Positions 32,301 to 42,351 of a stretch of 64,000 bases of DNA are shown one piece after another. Location: NCBI RefSeq assembly GCF_963678635.1, contig NC_087068.1, positions 2,108,001 through 2,172,000 of the forward strand, written 5' to 3'. Position 1 is the first letter of the stretch. Each line of letters begins with the position of its first letter. Both the position numbers and the translations under genes were made by a program. The notes below the pieces were generated by a model, which was not told where the DNA came from, ran no database searches, and was given only the letters and a program-made list of their open reading frames with translations. This DNA is from Symsagittifera roscoffensis. Lineage: Eukaryota; Xenacoelomorpha; Acoela; Convolutidae.

Positions 32301-35300
32301 GCAGTAGTGAGAGTATCGATAGTGGAATTAATAGCCTTGTTCGTGACATTCGGAGCGGGGAGTTTCGTGAAAGGACCGGTGATACTGCTTACGGATGGAA
32401 TACAGAACCTGCGGCTAGACGGACTTCTGACATTGATCGCAATAACCCACGGAAACTTGGGAGGACTAATGAAACTGGCACGTTTTCCAGAGCAGATGAA
32501 AGAGAGAGTGAGGAATCTGGATATGAAGAAATCCACGGACTCGTGGAACAAAATAAGAGACCTGAGACACACTCTTATCCAGTATCTCTTGCAGCAAAAT
32601 CGCTTTGGAACCGGAGAAGACGAGACAATTGAAAGAGAGGAAGATGTTAGACGACATGTTGGAGGCATGCCGCTATTAACAGATTTGAGCTTAGCTATGA
32701 GAATCGATCCCTTGGCGCTGATCAGAGGAGTCACGGAGTTCGTGACAGTGATCTATGGACCAGCAGTCACCTTTGCGTTCCCTGACGTTAAAGTGGAAGC
32801 ATATAGGAGGTCGGTGCTGCACCTGAACCTCATATCGGCAGTGGACGGTAGTACACTGAACTGGTGTGAGCAGCACGCATTGCGAGAGCTCATGAGTGAA
32901 GATCTGTTATTTGCGAAAATATCGGAGCCAGAGATGACAGTCATCAATTTTGACGATCACTTCTGTGACCGCATGGGAGAAGTAGAAAGAGGGCACATCG
33001 AGGTGTTTCCAAAGCTTTGGAATCTGAGGCCCTATGACAAAACGAATGGTGAAATGACCAGAGTGCCTCGTCTCACAGCAGCCTATCACAAAGTGAGAGA
33101 AGAGACGAAGGACTGGGGCGATTACAAGAAGCTACCGGAGGCAATCCCTGAATTCCCTCTGATAAGAAGGATGCTGCTCGGAGCAGTCTCCGTAGTACAA
33201 ACTCCTAGATTGAGAGCATTCGAAACCAATGAAAGGAGAGTAGGGAATTTCTCGGTGACGATGGATCCATGCTTCGTGGGGAGAAATGCCGCCGTGTTAC
33301 AGTACACAAGATTTGCGTACCCGGATCAAGCGACGAGAAGGCGAATAAGCAACGCCGCTACTCCCAAGCCTGGAAGATTTGATGAGGAATGGAAGGGACT
33401 AGGCTTAGCTCCGAGGAGAATGAGAGGCAGGACAGAATTGCCTGAAGCCTCATTGATCCTGACCAGTGTGAGGAAGGAGATGAAAGTTGGAGGAGTATTG
33501 CAGACGAGAACTTTCCTAGCACCCTTCGGCTGCGAAGAAATCAAAGTGGTCCATGGAGAAGAGGAAGATAAATCGGCCGGTACATTGCTCATACCGAGAT
33601 TCCATGAAGAATCCGACAATGACGAACAAGGACCATCGAACTCGAATAAGGATAAGTCAGAAGGAGATGACGGACAGGGTGGAAGCCGTCAGACTGAAGA
33701 ACCCATGCAACAAGATCAAGCTGGTGGGGAAGACGACAGGGCATCGACAGGAGGAACATCCAGCCTGGATTTTAACATCTTCAGTGATCTTGAAAACAAT
33801 GCGGATACGTTGGAAGCGACTGAGCCAGCGGATGAAGGCACCTCGACGCTGGAGCCTCCGTCAGCCTTTATGGAAATGAAACGGAATTTGCCGGAGAGCA
33901 GCTCTCCTGGCAATTCAAGAAATAACGACCAGAGAATCCTCATGGAATCACCTCGGAGGAGAAGAATAGAGGCCTCAGCCAGAGTACCTTTCTTGGGAAC
34001 GCTGCCCGAAGAAGAATGGGAAGTACATCACCGAGACCACGAGAGTAGGACGGGATGTAAGCTGGACAGAGTGGCGTTCATGGAAGAAGTCTGGACTGTG
34101 GTTCAGAGCTATGGGACCCAATCCATCCTCAAAACAGGTCTCAATCAACCCTTGATGAGAGAAGTACTTGACAAGCTTGATGAGTGTGAAGGGAGACTGA
34201 GTGAGTTATTGATCGACTCAGCCACTGATGAGAGTGAAGCGAATTCTCCCATCAAGATGACACCGCAGGACGATGAAGGAGAGGTGGTGTACCTGTCAAG
34301 GACCAGGAGAGGAACGATGCGATCGAAAATGGTGATTGATAAAATCAATGCGATGAAAATGAAGTTAGGCAGCAGAGTGATGCCGAGAAGAATTGGAAAG
34401 ACAAAAGTGGGTTCAGAAATATCGATGAAAGCTGGTAACTCAGCGAAAAGGAAGCGAGTCGAAGAAGTCATGGATTTGGGGCAAGGTGATTATCAATTGT
34501 CTGGCACAGATAGAATATTAACTGATATAGCGATGGTGCCACCCATTCTCATGGCAGGGATGAAGTCAACCGGTTATAAATCCAAAAGGAGTGACCGCAC
34601 TCTGACTGGAGCAATTTTAGAAATGGAAATACTCAGTCAATGTGGAGAGAGTAAAATGAGGGATTTCAAACCATCTCCCATGAATCATGGAAAGGGAAGT
34701 GTTGCAGGACAACTAACACCAGTGGAATACAACAGACTAACAGTGTCTGAGAAAGTGTCGATAGATGAACCCACCGGTGGATACATGGAGATGTTGGAAT
34801 ACCGAAACTCGGCTAGAGGGTATGTAATGGCCCTGGAAGAAGAAAAAGCCATGGAGGGTTATCTGGAAACAATGTTGCAAGGCACCACCCTCAAGCAGAA
34901 GGCGTATGGAACTTTGGCGTCGTCTGACGTACAGGCGGAGACGATCGAGCAGTTAGTGAGCCTTCCATGGAAAGCAGTAGTATTGAGGTATTTCGAAGAA
35001 GAAATGAGGACTACGCCAAGAATACATGCTCTCGTGGCAGTACCTTACGTAAGGACAGAGTTACAACTCAGGCTCGCCTGGTGCATGATGGGACTGACTC
35101 GCGAAGAATATGACTCAGAGGAAAGAAAAAGGTCAAAAGAAGAAAAGGTGTTCCTTATGACGAATCTGAGGGATCTGATAGTCCAGGAGGGAGCAGCAGT
35201 AGCGTGTGCGAAGCGGAGAGATGCTCTCTGTTTCATTAGATTCCTGATAGAGCAGATTTCAGTACCTGCATTAAACACTTGTGTTAAAATGTTGAGGGAA

Positions 35301-35414
35301 GGCGATGAGCGAACGAAAGCCTTGTTCTTGCTAGCATTGCTGGACATGCAGCAAAGTAAACCGATGAGGGTGGACATGAAAGAACCTGAAGAATTGGAAC
35401 CCATGAAAAGATAG
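29352..35414 (+). CDS. Giant protein of element A with SGNH hydrolase domain (2020 aa before a frameshift)
   Basis: The first ATG after the TAG is 29352. Residues ~157-325 are an SGNH/GDSL-type hydrolase: GDSLVRVL (nucleophile Ser, block I), FGGATIAQ (Gly, block II), GTNDISR (Asn, block III) and DGIHF (Asp-x-x-His, block V), so all four catalytic residues are present. SGNH esterases also occur in CR1-type LINE ORF1 proteins. Residues ~600-800 look like a second SGNH fold with only GINDHL kept. Residues ~973-1001 are hydrophobic, ~1418-1468 acidic and disordered, and KRKRVEE near 1700 could be a nuclear signal. The rest is unrecognised. The frame ends at TAG 35412-35414. Comparison with A' shows one A missing at about 35406-35410, after which the coding continues in the next frame. 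Confidence 0.75.
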   Translation: MELLTPREMSQTAETRLPAETNRVTIPDPSDTLGDPVVEQTVRKLIETAGRLVANKNAPGSGVTAPYGTIDDTGRVQLSQTVIRQGMSNVTPLMGNSRNPERKVRKMPTKKVSRVIDVQKNNQLKYNFTGVPETDPRACFNRATWSPAVNLQQPPLGTSHLILGDSLVRVLSNLRTSWVTTVMAFGGATIAQLYRMVELMNPGKIPNVMILVGTNDISRGSDEQEALWESMMVCLFTTLWQKFSCAVLTVCTVPMNARSLTASGRRHNEGVMRWNNILRNLANRNAGRMILMDIEHELRAMDQARLTTDGIHFDSVEGQAWLNRVFQERLNELEAELFDTGVLKEEGTVSDTVITTLVPPNLETRLGTVPAVTNYRQQSSSEPGRRTYVQDRLGEAPMRRTIHPRRRIGPVNQPIEEVAGTSRSDTRSETTSTSREERPSRGSLMWSRSIPSTWHTYKDELMKLDLQRVSFIEDARRMLNGATLSVSRLYSITGDWLIAASINFSSKTALRFADLEGLPSNNTMGPVNARPLQDVRLNHDERNREERPGRFLTARAPIGQHVKIFRQLTTPPGHVKERVYPKLVNQDGDAQRYGGLTAIKKDETIFATYDKAEMRKAKIMVVANSEFVYTSKSLFWPDVIMLAAVDLDLLQSVSLAIGVQRQTEMNPITIVFAGINDHLHSRGFLSRLRDPATAENAVWPAIKDILESMGEVVDATKEGSFNKVTLRVVFALSPGYAHLPDGLKFVYAMVALLSEGNYDVIISAPNRMIEMENLRPLKAELPAVWSDISNAMRGFKDHALHMLVLDEVLGLELSNFSRQLKLKPGIDDDHRVITAMSNDLWFRAMEVASEDTRRKNSLETRAHLEAMVLRTKPEANQWLHLNPRVAAMGGDAFQQGPVMITKIHAYLLKEVNLAENAGEKTAEFVNRMCQITLETFWTQEVKGQEGFERTDSMLEGLGAGWTASFLVKVYPKVSHYLIKEFLQAVVRVSIVELIALFVTFGAGSFVKGPVILLTDGIQNLRLDGLLTLIAITHGNLGGLMKLARFPEQMKERVRNLDMKKSTDSWNKIRDLRHTLIQYLLQQNRFGTGEDETIEREEDVRRHVGGMPLLTDLSLAMRIDPLALIRGVTEFVTVIYGPAVTFAFPDVKVEAYRRSVLHLNLISAVDGSTLNWCEQHALRELMSEDLLFAKISEPEMTVINFDDHFCDRMGEVERGHIEVFPKLWNLRPYDKTNGEMTRVPRLTAAYHKVREETKDWGDYKKLPEAIPEFPLIRRMLLGAVSVVQTPRLRAFETNERRVGNFSVTMDPCFVGRNAAVLQYTRFAYPDQATRRRISNAATPKPGRFDEEWKGLGLAPRRMRGRTELPEASLILTSVRKEMKVGGVLQTRTFLAPFGCEEIKVVHGEEEDKSAGTLLIPRFHEESDNDEQGPSNSNKDKSEGDDGQGGSRQTEEPMQQDQAGGEDDRASTGGTSSLDFNIFSDLENNADTLEATEPADEGTSTLEPPSAFMEMKRNLPESSSPGNSRNNDQRILMESPRRRRIEASARVPFLGTLPEEEWEVHHRDHESRTGCKLDRVAFMEEVWTVVQSYGTQSILKTGLNQPLMREVLDKLDECEGRLSELLIDSATDESEANSPIKMTPQDDEGEVVYLSRTRRGTMRSKMVIDKINAMKMKLGSRVMPRRIGKTKVGSEISMKAGNSAKRKRVEEVMDLGQGDYQLSGTDRILTDIAMVPPILMAGMKSTGYKSKRSDRTLTGAILEMEILSQCGESKMRDFKPSPMNHGKGSVAGQLTPVEYNRLTVSEKVSIDEPTGGYMEMLEYRNSARGYVMALEEEKAMEGYLETMLQGTTLKQKAYGTLASSDVQAETIEQLVSLPWKAVVLRYFEEEMRTTPRIHALVAVPYVRTELQLRLAWCMMGLTREEYDSEERKRSKEEKVFLMTNLRDLIVQEGAAVACAKRRDALCFIRFLIEQISVPALNTCVKMLREGDERTKALFLLALLDMQQSKPMRVDMKEPEELEPMKR

Positions 35415-36091
35415 ATGAGATCAGGAGATTTTCAAACAAGGAGCTGAGACTCACTAAAGAATCTATGGGAGCATTGCCGAAATCCAGTGAATACTGTGGA
35501 CCGATCAAGAAGAAGTCATATAGCTACGTATCCGGGATCATAGGGATAGCGTACAATCCTTTCCTGAGTGAAGACATACGTGATTGCTTCTTTGATTATG
35601 AGCAGGTGGTGTTACTAAGATTCTGGACGTCCAGAATTGTAACGATTAAAAGCGTCAACAATTCACAGGCAAAATTGGGACTGGTCTTGGAAGAAGAGGT
35701 GACTGCACCTTCAGTACCAAAATCCGACAAGAGAGTGGAGTTTGGGTTGGGATTCTCAGATGAATTACTGAGAACGAGCTTGATGGCAGTGTGGGAATTG
35801 ATGAGACCATCATGGTGTCCTAGTCCCAACGCTGACTCAATATTACGGGCGACACAAGACATACAGAGGGAACTGAATGCAGACTGTAACCTGCGTGACC
35901 TCAACATCATATATAATGTGATGATAACAGCCTCTAAGAGCAACGGAGAAGATAAAGTGGAGTTGCCTGATTGGGGACCAGAAGACTGGGTCAAACCTGG
36001 TAGCTGTCTGGCGGAAGTCTGTGGACTAGAGGGTCAGGTTTGTGGAAGTCTAGACTGTGTGAAACCCTGGAGAAACAACACAAGCAGTTGA
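35415..36091 (+). pseudogene. Giant protein of A, continued (second frame)
   Basis: Continuation of the giant protein after the one-base deletion near 35408. An ATG at 35465 opens 208 codons, but homology to A' runs through the junction, so this ATG is unlikely to be a true start. The conserved block KSSEYCGPIKKKSYSYVSGI is followed by SWCPSPNADSIL and the cysteine motif C-x4-C-x6-C-x4-C (about residues 181-198 of this frame). That motif is kept in A' and B with identical spacing and may bind zinc. A second one-base deletion at about 36063 (aaaccctgg against aagaccctgg in A') ends the frame. Confidence 0.7.
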
Positions 36092-37557
36092 CAGTATTGT
36101 TTGGAAATGTAGTGATGAAAGCAAGAACGGAAACGGAACTGATAGCAGATTGCCATGGAGGAACCGATGTGAATCTAGTGACAGCACTAGGATTCTACAG
36201 CATGTTTGGTTCTTTAGAGTCACTATTGAATCTAGAACAGAAACATGAGATGGTCACAGCCATCAGCGTAGAAGTATTCCCAGGAGTTCTGCAGACTGAG
36301 CAGAAGTATATAGGAAAATGGAGGGAAGCAATCGAAACAGAGATGAACATCAGACACAGCGAAACTTATTGTAGACCATCAGGAGCACGATATTTGGTGG
36401 GCTCAACGTTGGCTCCAATGTGCAAGAGCAGATATCCTGTACATTTCGTAGCTGTGGACGTAAAGAGTACAAGAACGATTGTGGATCAAGCCTTCTCAGT
36501 GCCGAAGTGTGTGAGATTAGCGAGGATGTCTGAAAAGTCTTACGAGTTACTATGTAAGATGTTTTCAGCAATTCCAGAGAGAACCAAAGAAGAGTTGGAG
36601 TCAATACTAGCAAAGAAGTTCATGGGATATGTGAGCGGGAACTTCAGTGACTTCGAAAAACAGAAACAGGGAGGATCAACTGTCACAGATTACAATGCAG
36701 TAGATGAGAATGATGAAATCCACCGAGTGATGATGGAAGTGGAACCATTGCTGGAAGCTTCGGGAAAACGTAATTGGAGGAGCATCATGTTGACGCATGA
36801 TGAGTTTCCTTGCCACTGCTTGCTGCAGACCTGGTGGTATCCCAAGCGTAGTAATCTGATGTTGATCTGGGACTCTGGAGAGCTGCTCTCCATGGGTTTA
36901 CCAGATTCATCACAGCCCGTAACAATAGTGATAGTGGGAGTTATGATGGCGATACGATGGCTGGAAGCTCATGTGAGAGAAAATAATAGACAAGAGGCAC
37001 CAACGAGAGAACAATTGCGGAAATTAGATTGTCTGAAAGATTTAGATCTTTTTGAGACAATGTGCAAAGTTCTAAACATTCCGATGGAAGTGAAGAAGAT
37101 ATGGGCAAGAAAACGATTGATGCCATGGTTCAGAGCTAACATGACTGCATGGTTGTACGAGTATGCGAAAAAGCATATGTCGAAAAATGGCAGAGTGTAC
37201 AGTGAATATCAGCTGGACATTGGGGCAGGAGCTTTCAAGCGAGCTTTCGTGACTCATCAGAATGCAGTGACCACCGCTGTGAAAAGAATTTCCAGGACGA
37301 GCGAGCGTAGTGGAAATGAGAAGGCAGAGATGCTGAGAGAAGATTTGGAGAGAAACGTGACGTTGTGTCTCCACAACAGCTTCTGTAGAAACAGAGAATC
37401 AAACGTGGATCCCCTACCTTGCTGGAAACAGAGGGTGGAAGAGCAGAAGTGTTGGAGGACGGCTTCCAACAGCGTCAGGATAGTCAATGACGTGCTACAA
37501 GACACGGAAACCGAAAGTGCGGAGTCAGTGTCACAGGAGGAGGAAATGGAGCATTGA
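36064..37557 (+). CDS. Conserved C-terminal protein region of A (third frame)
   Basis: Open to TGA 37555-37557, with the in-frame ATG at 36040. It is about 50% identical by eye to the intact frame of C (62624-64000) and also matches A' and B. Conserved landmarks are TALGFYSMFGSLESL, SVPKCVRLARMSE, PCHCLLQTWWYPKR, RLMPWFRANMTAWLYEYAKK, THQNAVTTAVKR and LCLHNSFCRNRE, then a short acidic tail (SVSQEEEMEH). There is no signal peptide or membrane segment. The repeated conservation of His/Cys blocks suggests metal binding or a structural fold. I do not recognise the family and do not propose an enzyme activity. In the ancestral frame it would be the C-terminus of a protein of nearly 3000 residues. 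Confidence 0.7.
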   Translation, partial: TLEKQHKQLTVLFGNVVMKARTETELIADCHGGTDVNLVTALGFYSMFGSLESLLNLEQKHEMVTAISVEVFPGVLQTEQKYIGKWREAIETEMNIRHSETYCRPSGARYLVGSTLAPMCKSRYPVHFVAVDVKSTRTIVDQAFSVPKCVRLARMSEKSYELLCKMFSAIPERTKEELESILAKKFMGYVSGNFSDFEKQKQGGSTVTDYNAVDENDEIHRVMMEVEPLLEASGKRNWRSIMLTHDEFPCHCLLQTWWYPKRSNLMLIWDSGELLSMGLPDSSQPVTIVIVGVMMAIRWLEAHVRENNRQEAPTREQLRKLDCLKDLDLFETMCKVLNIPMEVKKIWARKRLMPWFRANMTAWLYEYAKKHMSKNGRVYSEYQLDIGAGAFKRAFVTHQNAVTTAVKRISRTSERSGNEKAEMLREDLERNVTLCLHNSFCRNRESNVDPLPCWKQRVEEQKCWRTASNSVRIVNDVLQDTETESAESVSQEEEMEH

Positions 37558-38362
37558 CGAATGGTCGAGAAAACAAGAGGCAGCAAGAAAGAAAATTAGA
37601 AGAATTTAGAAGTTTTAGAACTTCTAAACGACGAAAAAAGAAGAGAACAAAGGGATGATGAAGAAAAGTCAAAACTCAGAATTGTTTTGTGTGTGTGAAA
37701 AACTCAAGTGAGAAACCAAGCAACCAAGTTGCAATTGAAAACTGAAACATTTAGTTGAGTTTTGAAATTGTTGCATTTATAAATTTGCATTTTGATTTTA
37801 ACAGAAGTGGCTTTAGAGACACTTATTATTTATTTAGAAAGGCTTAAGGGAAGAGTATATTTCAATATTCCAGCCTGCATGATTGTTTTTAATCACTTAG
37901 GAAGATTGATCACTTTGTGGTGACGTGGAAGGCTTGAGTAATCTCTTGAAGAGGGAGGTTGTTGCATTGTTCTTTCTAACCACAAAGTTTCTTAGTTTTA
38001 ATATTCAGGACAATAAAAAAGCAAGATTTCCGAAGGGAAGGAGCGTAGTAGGATAATTTTAGCTTGGTGGTTGGCAGGACTGTCCTGCAAGCCAACACCT
38101 TTTAAATATAAGAGAAGAAGTTTTAATCGGGACATTGACACTGGAAGTCAGAAAAAATGTTTTATCTTAAGTCATATCCTCAGAGTGCAGGTTAATGAGA
38201 GAATTTGAAGGCTATAGTGATGTAGTATGATGCCATTTGTACTCTGCAGTGAGTTGATATGACGTGGATAAAAGTAATTTCGTGCATTTTGTAAATTCTG
38301 TTCGATGGCACTGTAACCATTTTGTGAACATTGCGCGATTCAATGAGGACATTGACCGGACT
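37558..38362 (+). other. 3' untranslated region of A
   Basis: About 800 bp without a gene. It starts with the foldback agaagttttagaacttcta and aligns along its length with 16691-17511 of A'. Confidence 0.7.
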
Positions 38363-38374
38363 GTCCGGGGAGTA
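38363..38374 (+). promoter_or_regulatory. Polypurine tract of A
   Basis: GTCCGGGGAGTA immediately before the 3' LTR. It is identical in A', B and C. Confidence 0.8.
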
Positions 38375-39290
38375 TGTGACATTCGACCAGAATGTGAAAA
38401 ATGCAATCTCTGCAGAATTCGGAATTTTAGCAGCAAGCCTTCCGGATTGGTGGTTTTTAAGAACTAAGAGCGTTATTGGAACGTTTAGCCAAACGGTGAG
38501 GTCTGGAATATTCTAGTATTTTAAAATTTCAAAAATTCGATTGATGACGTCACATTTCTGAGAAATGCTGAAACGGCCATTTTAACAGAAAACGAGTGAA
38601 AAAACACAACAACGTTAGTTACGCTGACGATAACAACGAGAATCGTGATTGAAAAACAGCAGCAGATTGCAGAGAACGTTCCGAGTTGCAACTATTGTGC
38701 TGCTACAATAGTTGCAAGGCCGTTGCAAACAACGGTGAAGGGTAAGAAACCAGCCTTCCGGATTAGGAAGAAATCAAGATCAACGGGCTTGATTCAGCGG
38801 ATTCAAGAATCCGGAAGGGTCTCGGGACGGAAAAATTTTATTGACTCATATGAATTTTTAGCGTCCTGTCATGTCCTGACTTGAATTTAGTTGATATTTG
38901 GATTAGTTTTGACAAGGATGAGGTGCTAAGAGTTGGGGGGGAAAGGGTTGATCCATCTTCGATGGAGATGATGATTTTTATCTACTGAACAAAAACAATA
39001 GTAATATAATAAATAGTAGCCTTGTTTTTAGGAGTGACCTCGTGGTCTGGGGATACTGAGACCCAGCCATGAGCTCACTATTTTTGCATGTAATTCAGTT
39101 AATTTGAGCGTTCTGGTCGAAGCCGGAGAACAGTAACGTTTTTGTCGACCCGATGTAAGAAAGACCACCGAAAAGTACTGGCTTGGTAGAGACGGTGAAA
39201 AACATGCAAAGCTCTGTTTAGACGCTAGCCAGTCGTCTTAAGACTTAGTTTTGTTATCCGTCGATATGTATCTTCCGGGCGAATGTTACA
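38375..39290 (+). mobile_element. Element A 3' LTR
   Basis: 916 bp, TGTGACATTCG...CGAATGTTACA. It contains the CRE site (38545-38552), the hairpin cluster and AATAAA (39008-39013), as in the 5' LTR. About ten single-base differences from 22547-23461. Confidence 0.88.
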
Positions 39291-40043
39291 CTGTTGAATG
39301 CTTCCTGTCCTATCTCTGCCAGGAACTGTCGATAACAACTCAAGTCTCCTGCTATAATCAATAGCGTATATCGATTCCTCCGTTGGTGTCTTCAATCCCC
39401 GATATTTCATCATATTCTCCTCGATCCATCGCAACGCCAACATCGTACTGACCACCAAGATGGTCACCTTCTGCCGATGATCGGGTAATCCGATTGATCG
39501 ACTTTCTTCCACGTCCCACACTAAACAGAGGTTTGAGTGCTCCGGGTACCACACTGTCTGTGCCAAGCAATGGTATGGGCTTTCCCCATGTGTAATCTCG
39601 ATGCTTCGGAGATTGCGTTCTCCGGAAGCTTCCAGCAGAGGTTCCAATTCCATCATCTTCTCGTGCGTTGTATCATTTTCCTCCTGTGCTGGGACACTGT
39701 TCATCGGCTTCCCGATGGTATTCTGTCTCTCGAAGTCACTCGTGTTTTCGCCTTACAATCTCAAGAGTTCTTCTCCCCAGGTTTCACTCAAGTCATCTCT
39801 TTGTTCCCTTGGCTACATTCCCAGGATCTTGTTCAACAGCTTATGTGAATGATGCGACATTCGAACCAGTCGTACGCACTTGGGTACCGAGAAGGCCTTG
39901 TCCACTAGTATCCTTTGGCTGGATACCTTCACCATCGCCATGTGTAATGGATAGTGGCTCCCACATAGGTTGGCCATTACTGATCCCACCAAGGATTTTG
40001 CATTTACTGGCAGACCGTAAGCCTCGCTCACAGGAAATCCCAT
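39291..40043 (-). pseudogene. B giant protein, C-terminal region (broken)
   Basis: Continues 22177-22546 on the other side of element A. Pieces at 39291-39704 (ESPYHCLAQTVWYPEHSNLC, LALRWIEENMMKY) and 39813-40043 (GFPVSEAYGLPVNAKSLVGS, SVPKCVRLVRMSHHSHKLL) match A 36350-37050 in order. Single-base shifts separate the pieces, for example near 39705-39812. The conserved PCHCLxQTxWYP block is YHCLAQTVWYP here, so one cysteine is lost. Confidence 0.75.
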
Positions 40044-41164
40044 TTCCGCCTCAAGGCCAATCTTCTACCCTCTGATGTGTTTCTGGGTGTTTTGCAACGC
40101 CCCCGGCCACGACTCCATGCTCAACGCTGTCACCAAAAGAACCCCAGCGCCGTTGCTATATTCACTGTAGTGTTTGTATAGCACTCAGCCACTATCTGCA
40201 CTTCGCTCTTCTCTCTTTCTGTTATGTCGCCAAACCAAGCGACTAGGTCCTCTCTCTGGAAAGATTGTATTCTGACACATGATCGTCCATCACAAGTATG
40301 TTCTCCGCCTCCGCACGTCAAGTCAAGACAGCTACCGGGTTCTTCCAACTTCTTTACTGATCCTAGCTTACTCATTGCCTCGCCCGATTCTTTACTCTGG
40401 GGTAGGATCAGTTTGTGTATCCATTCCAAAGTTCTTAAGTCTTCATCTTTTGTCGGTGTTAGCCTCACTCGTTCCATGACTTCTTCAATCAAGCTTGCGT
40501 GGGGATGTGGGCACCAGGAGGGTCTCAGCAACTTCCAAACCCTCCCCAAATTTGTAGTCATTATGCCATTTCCATTACCAATTCTCAATTCCACTCTCTT
40601 GTTGGAGCGCGGCACGCTTGTCACCTTGGGCTTCGTTTTAAGTAGCAGGCCCAGGCTCGGTTTCTCCCTTTCCATCGAATCAATTGCGATTATCTTCTCT
40701 GTTCAAAACTTCAACAGCTCCGTCACTTCGTGATTCCTGTGAGCACTCCCGGCCTCTGAATCCAAGAAAGGGTTGTATGCTATCCCAATTACTCCAGATA
40801 CATATTGGTATTCTCCCCGTTTGTTGGGTCTCGAGTAATCCTTAGCCGAGGCCAATTTACGATGCACATCATGCCCCTCTTTGAGTTTCTTGTTGTAGAA
40901 TCTCCGTATTTCATCACGTTTCCCGTGATTCTCTAGGGATTACCTCGAGTCATCTTCCTTTTCTATCCCCGTACTCTGGTACACGTTCAGTGTGATGGTG
41001 GAGACTCTCCTCTCCATAGTTTTGCTCCCCATTGCCTTCTGATGACACGCTTGGACAATAATATTGGTCATTACGGACATTATCCACCTCAAGAAATAAG
41101 TGGCATCTTTTCTTCTCGCCAGACTCAAACCGGAATTATCTCTGGCGATATGCTGTACCAGCAT
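40044..41164 (-). pseudogene. B giant protein, cysteine-motif region (broken)
   Basis: The 181-codon frame at 40130-40675 has VTSVPRSNKRVELRIGNG, then RPSWCPHPHASLIEEV and GSCLDLTC-x6-C-x4-C, matching the second frame of A. The spacing C-x4-C-x6-C-x4-C is unchanged. Upstream (40676-41164) are poorer pieces including 40940-41164. Stops and frameshifts show decay. The block from about 40151 to 40900 is the part repeated in copy R1. Confidence 0.72.
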
Positions 41165-42351
41165 CTGTTAAACTTCTAGGCTTTTGTTGCCCAACTTCAA
41201 TTTATCGTTTGTGGTCAATACCTCCAATTCTATTCCCACTAGGTTCCACGCGAACGTCAGCTGCCCCGCTGTTCTAGCGAAGGGATTTGCCATCAATGGC
41301 AATGAGGACGAAGGTGTTCTCATCGCCTCCTCGAAATGATCCCGCAACAAGCTCTGCCAAGTTCGCTTCAGCTGACTTCCCAATTCTAATTTGTTAACCT
41401 CGGCTTTTTGTTGGGTAGCCCAATTGCGACGCTTGAGGGACACTCCACGATCGAGCTTTTTCAGAAAGTCCTCCAGTTCTTTCATTGTCTCCAGGGCCAC
41501 CCACCAAGGTCGAGCCGTATTCCTCGTCGCATTCTTCTCAAGAGGGTCGCTGGTCACTTGTTTGCCGATAGCCTGATGCTCGCTCGAGATCCATTCTTTG
41601 CCAGCATCCACTAGTCATGTTTGTCCATTCGTCGAACCCTTTTTCGAGCTTGCCTTCTGAGGTTTGAAATCTTCTCCCGTTGCCAGACTTGTCGAGACCT
41701 CTATCTCTTTCACCACTTCAGCTAGCCTCCTTGGTTCGGGGCTACTCTTGTAGGCCGCAATCTTCCATCGCGCTAGAAACATGGGAGCAGTCTCCCTCAA
41801 ATTTTTCTCAGAGACAGCATCCGCCAACGGGCTACTCAACTCCTCTACTTCCCTTTTCCTCTTTCGAGACTTCACACCTTTGCTTGGGGGCATCTTCACT
41901 ATCATCACTGATTCGAAACTCTTTGTCCCGGTCCAACCCTTCCGACTCTTGGCTCCCCCTTCTCGAGGGTATTAATATCTTTAATCATATTACTAGTCTT
42001 AAGCTTATCCTCCCCTTTAACTTTAATCATTTTATCGTCAATTTTTTGTTTCAGAGTAGAGCTGTTTTTACATTCATCATCCTTGGTTTTTTGCTCTGTT
42101 TCTCGCAGCTTGATCATCTTGTCCAACAACTCCTTTCTCGCCTTTTCATCCAGTCCGGTGCCCATCAGAACTGGTTCCCCGAACTTCACCACTGTGTCCC
42201 ACAGTTCTTCTTTGAAACTCTCCAGTGTAGCTTCGGTCCCTGCTTTCTGGTTAAATTCGCTCAAGAATTCTATCCACATCTTCTCATCCAGCGTACTCAC
42301 GAAAATCCATTTTATTGCCCTCGAAGGCATTCTTCTTACCTTCTTTGGCAC
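41165..42351 (-). pseudogene. B giant protein, linker and helical region (broken)
   Basis: Three overlapping frames, 41905-42351, 41615-41908 and 41168-41611, follow each other with single-base shifts. The first includes EFNQKAGTEATLESFKEELW and a Lys/Asp-rich tail, at the place of A's WTVVQSYGTQSILKTG. The second holds basic stretches (GVKSRKRKREVEEL), a likely nuclear signal equivalent to KRKRVEE in A. The third includes QLTFAWNLVGIEL, matching LQLRLAWCMMGLT of A. This gives the same order as A with low identity. Confidence 0.65.

Larger units (their letters stand above)
22547..39290 (+). mobile_element. Element A: 16.7-kb pol-deleted giant LTR retroelement
   Basis: Complete element with two LTRs of 915 and 916 bp that differ at only about ten positions by eye, so it moved recently. 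It sits inside B. The target triplet CTG is repeated at 22544-22546 and 39291-39293, and the uninterrupted target is seen at 19561-19570. In order it has LTR, primer site, long leader with the TCCGGAGGGG array, acidic ORF, RNase H scar plus LTR fragment, macrodomain ORF, coiled-coil ORF, giant ORF with SGNH, 3' UTR, polypurine tract and LTR. RT and integrase are missing, so it would need enzymes from a relative such as B. Confidence 0.88.
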
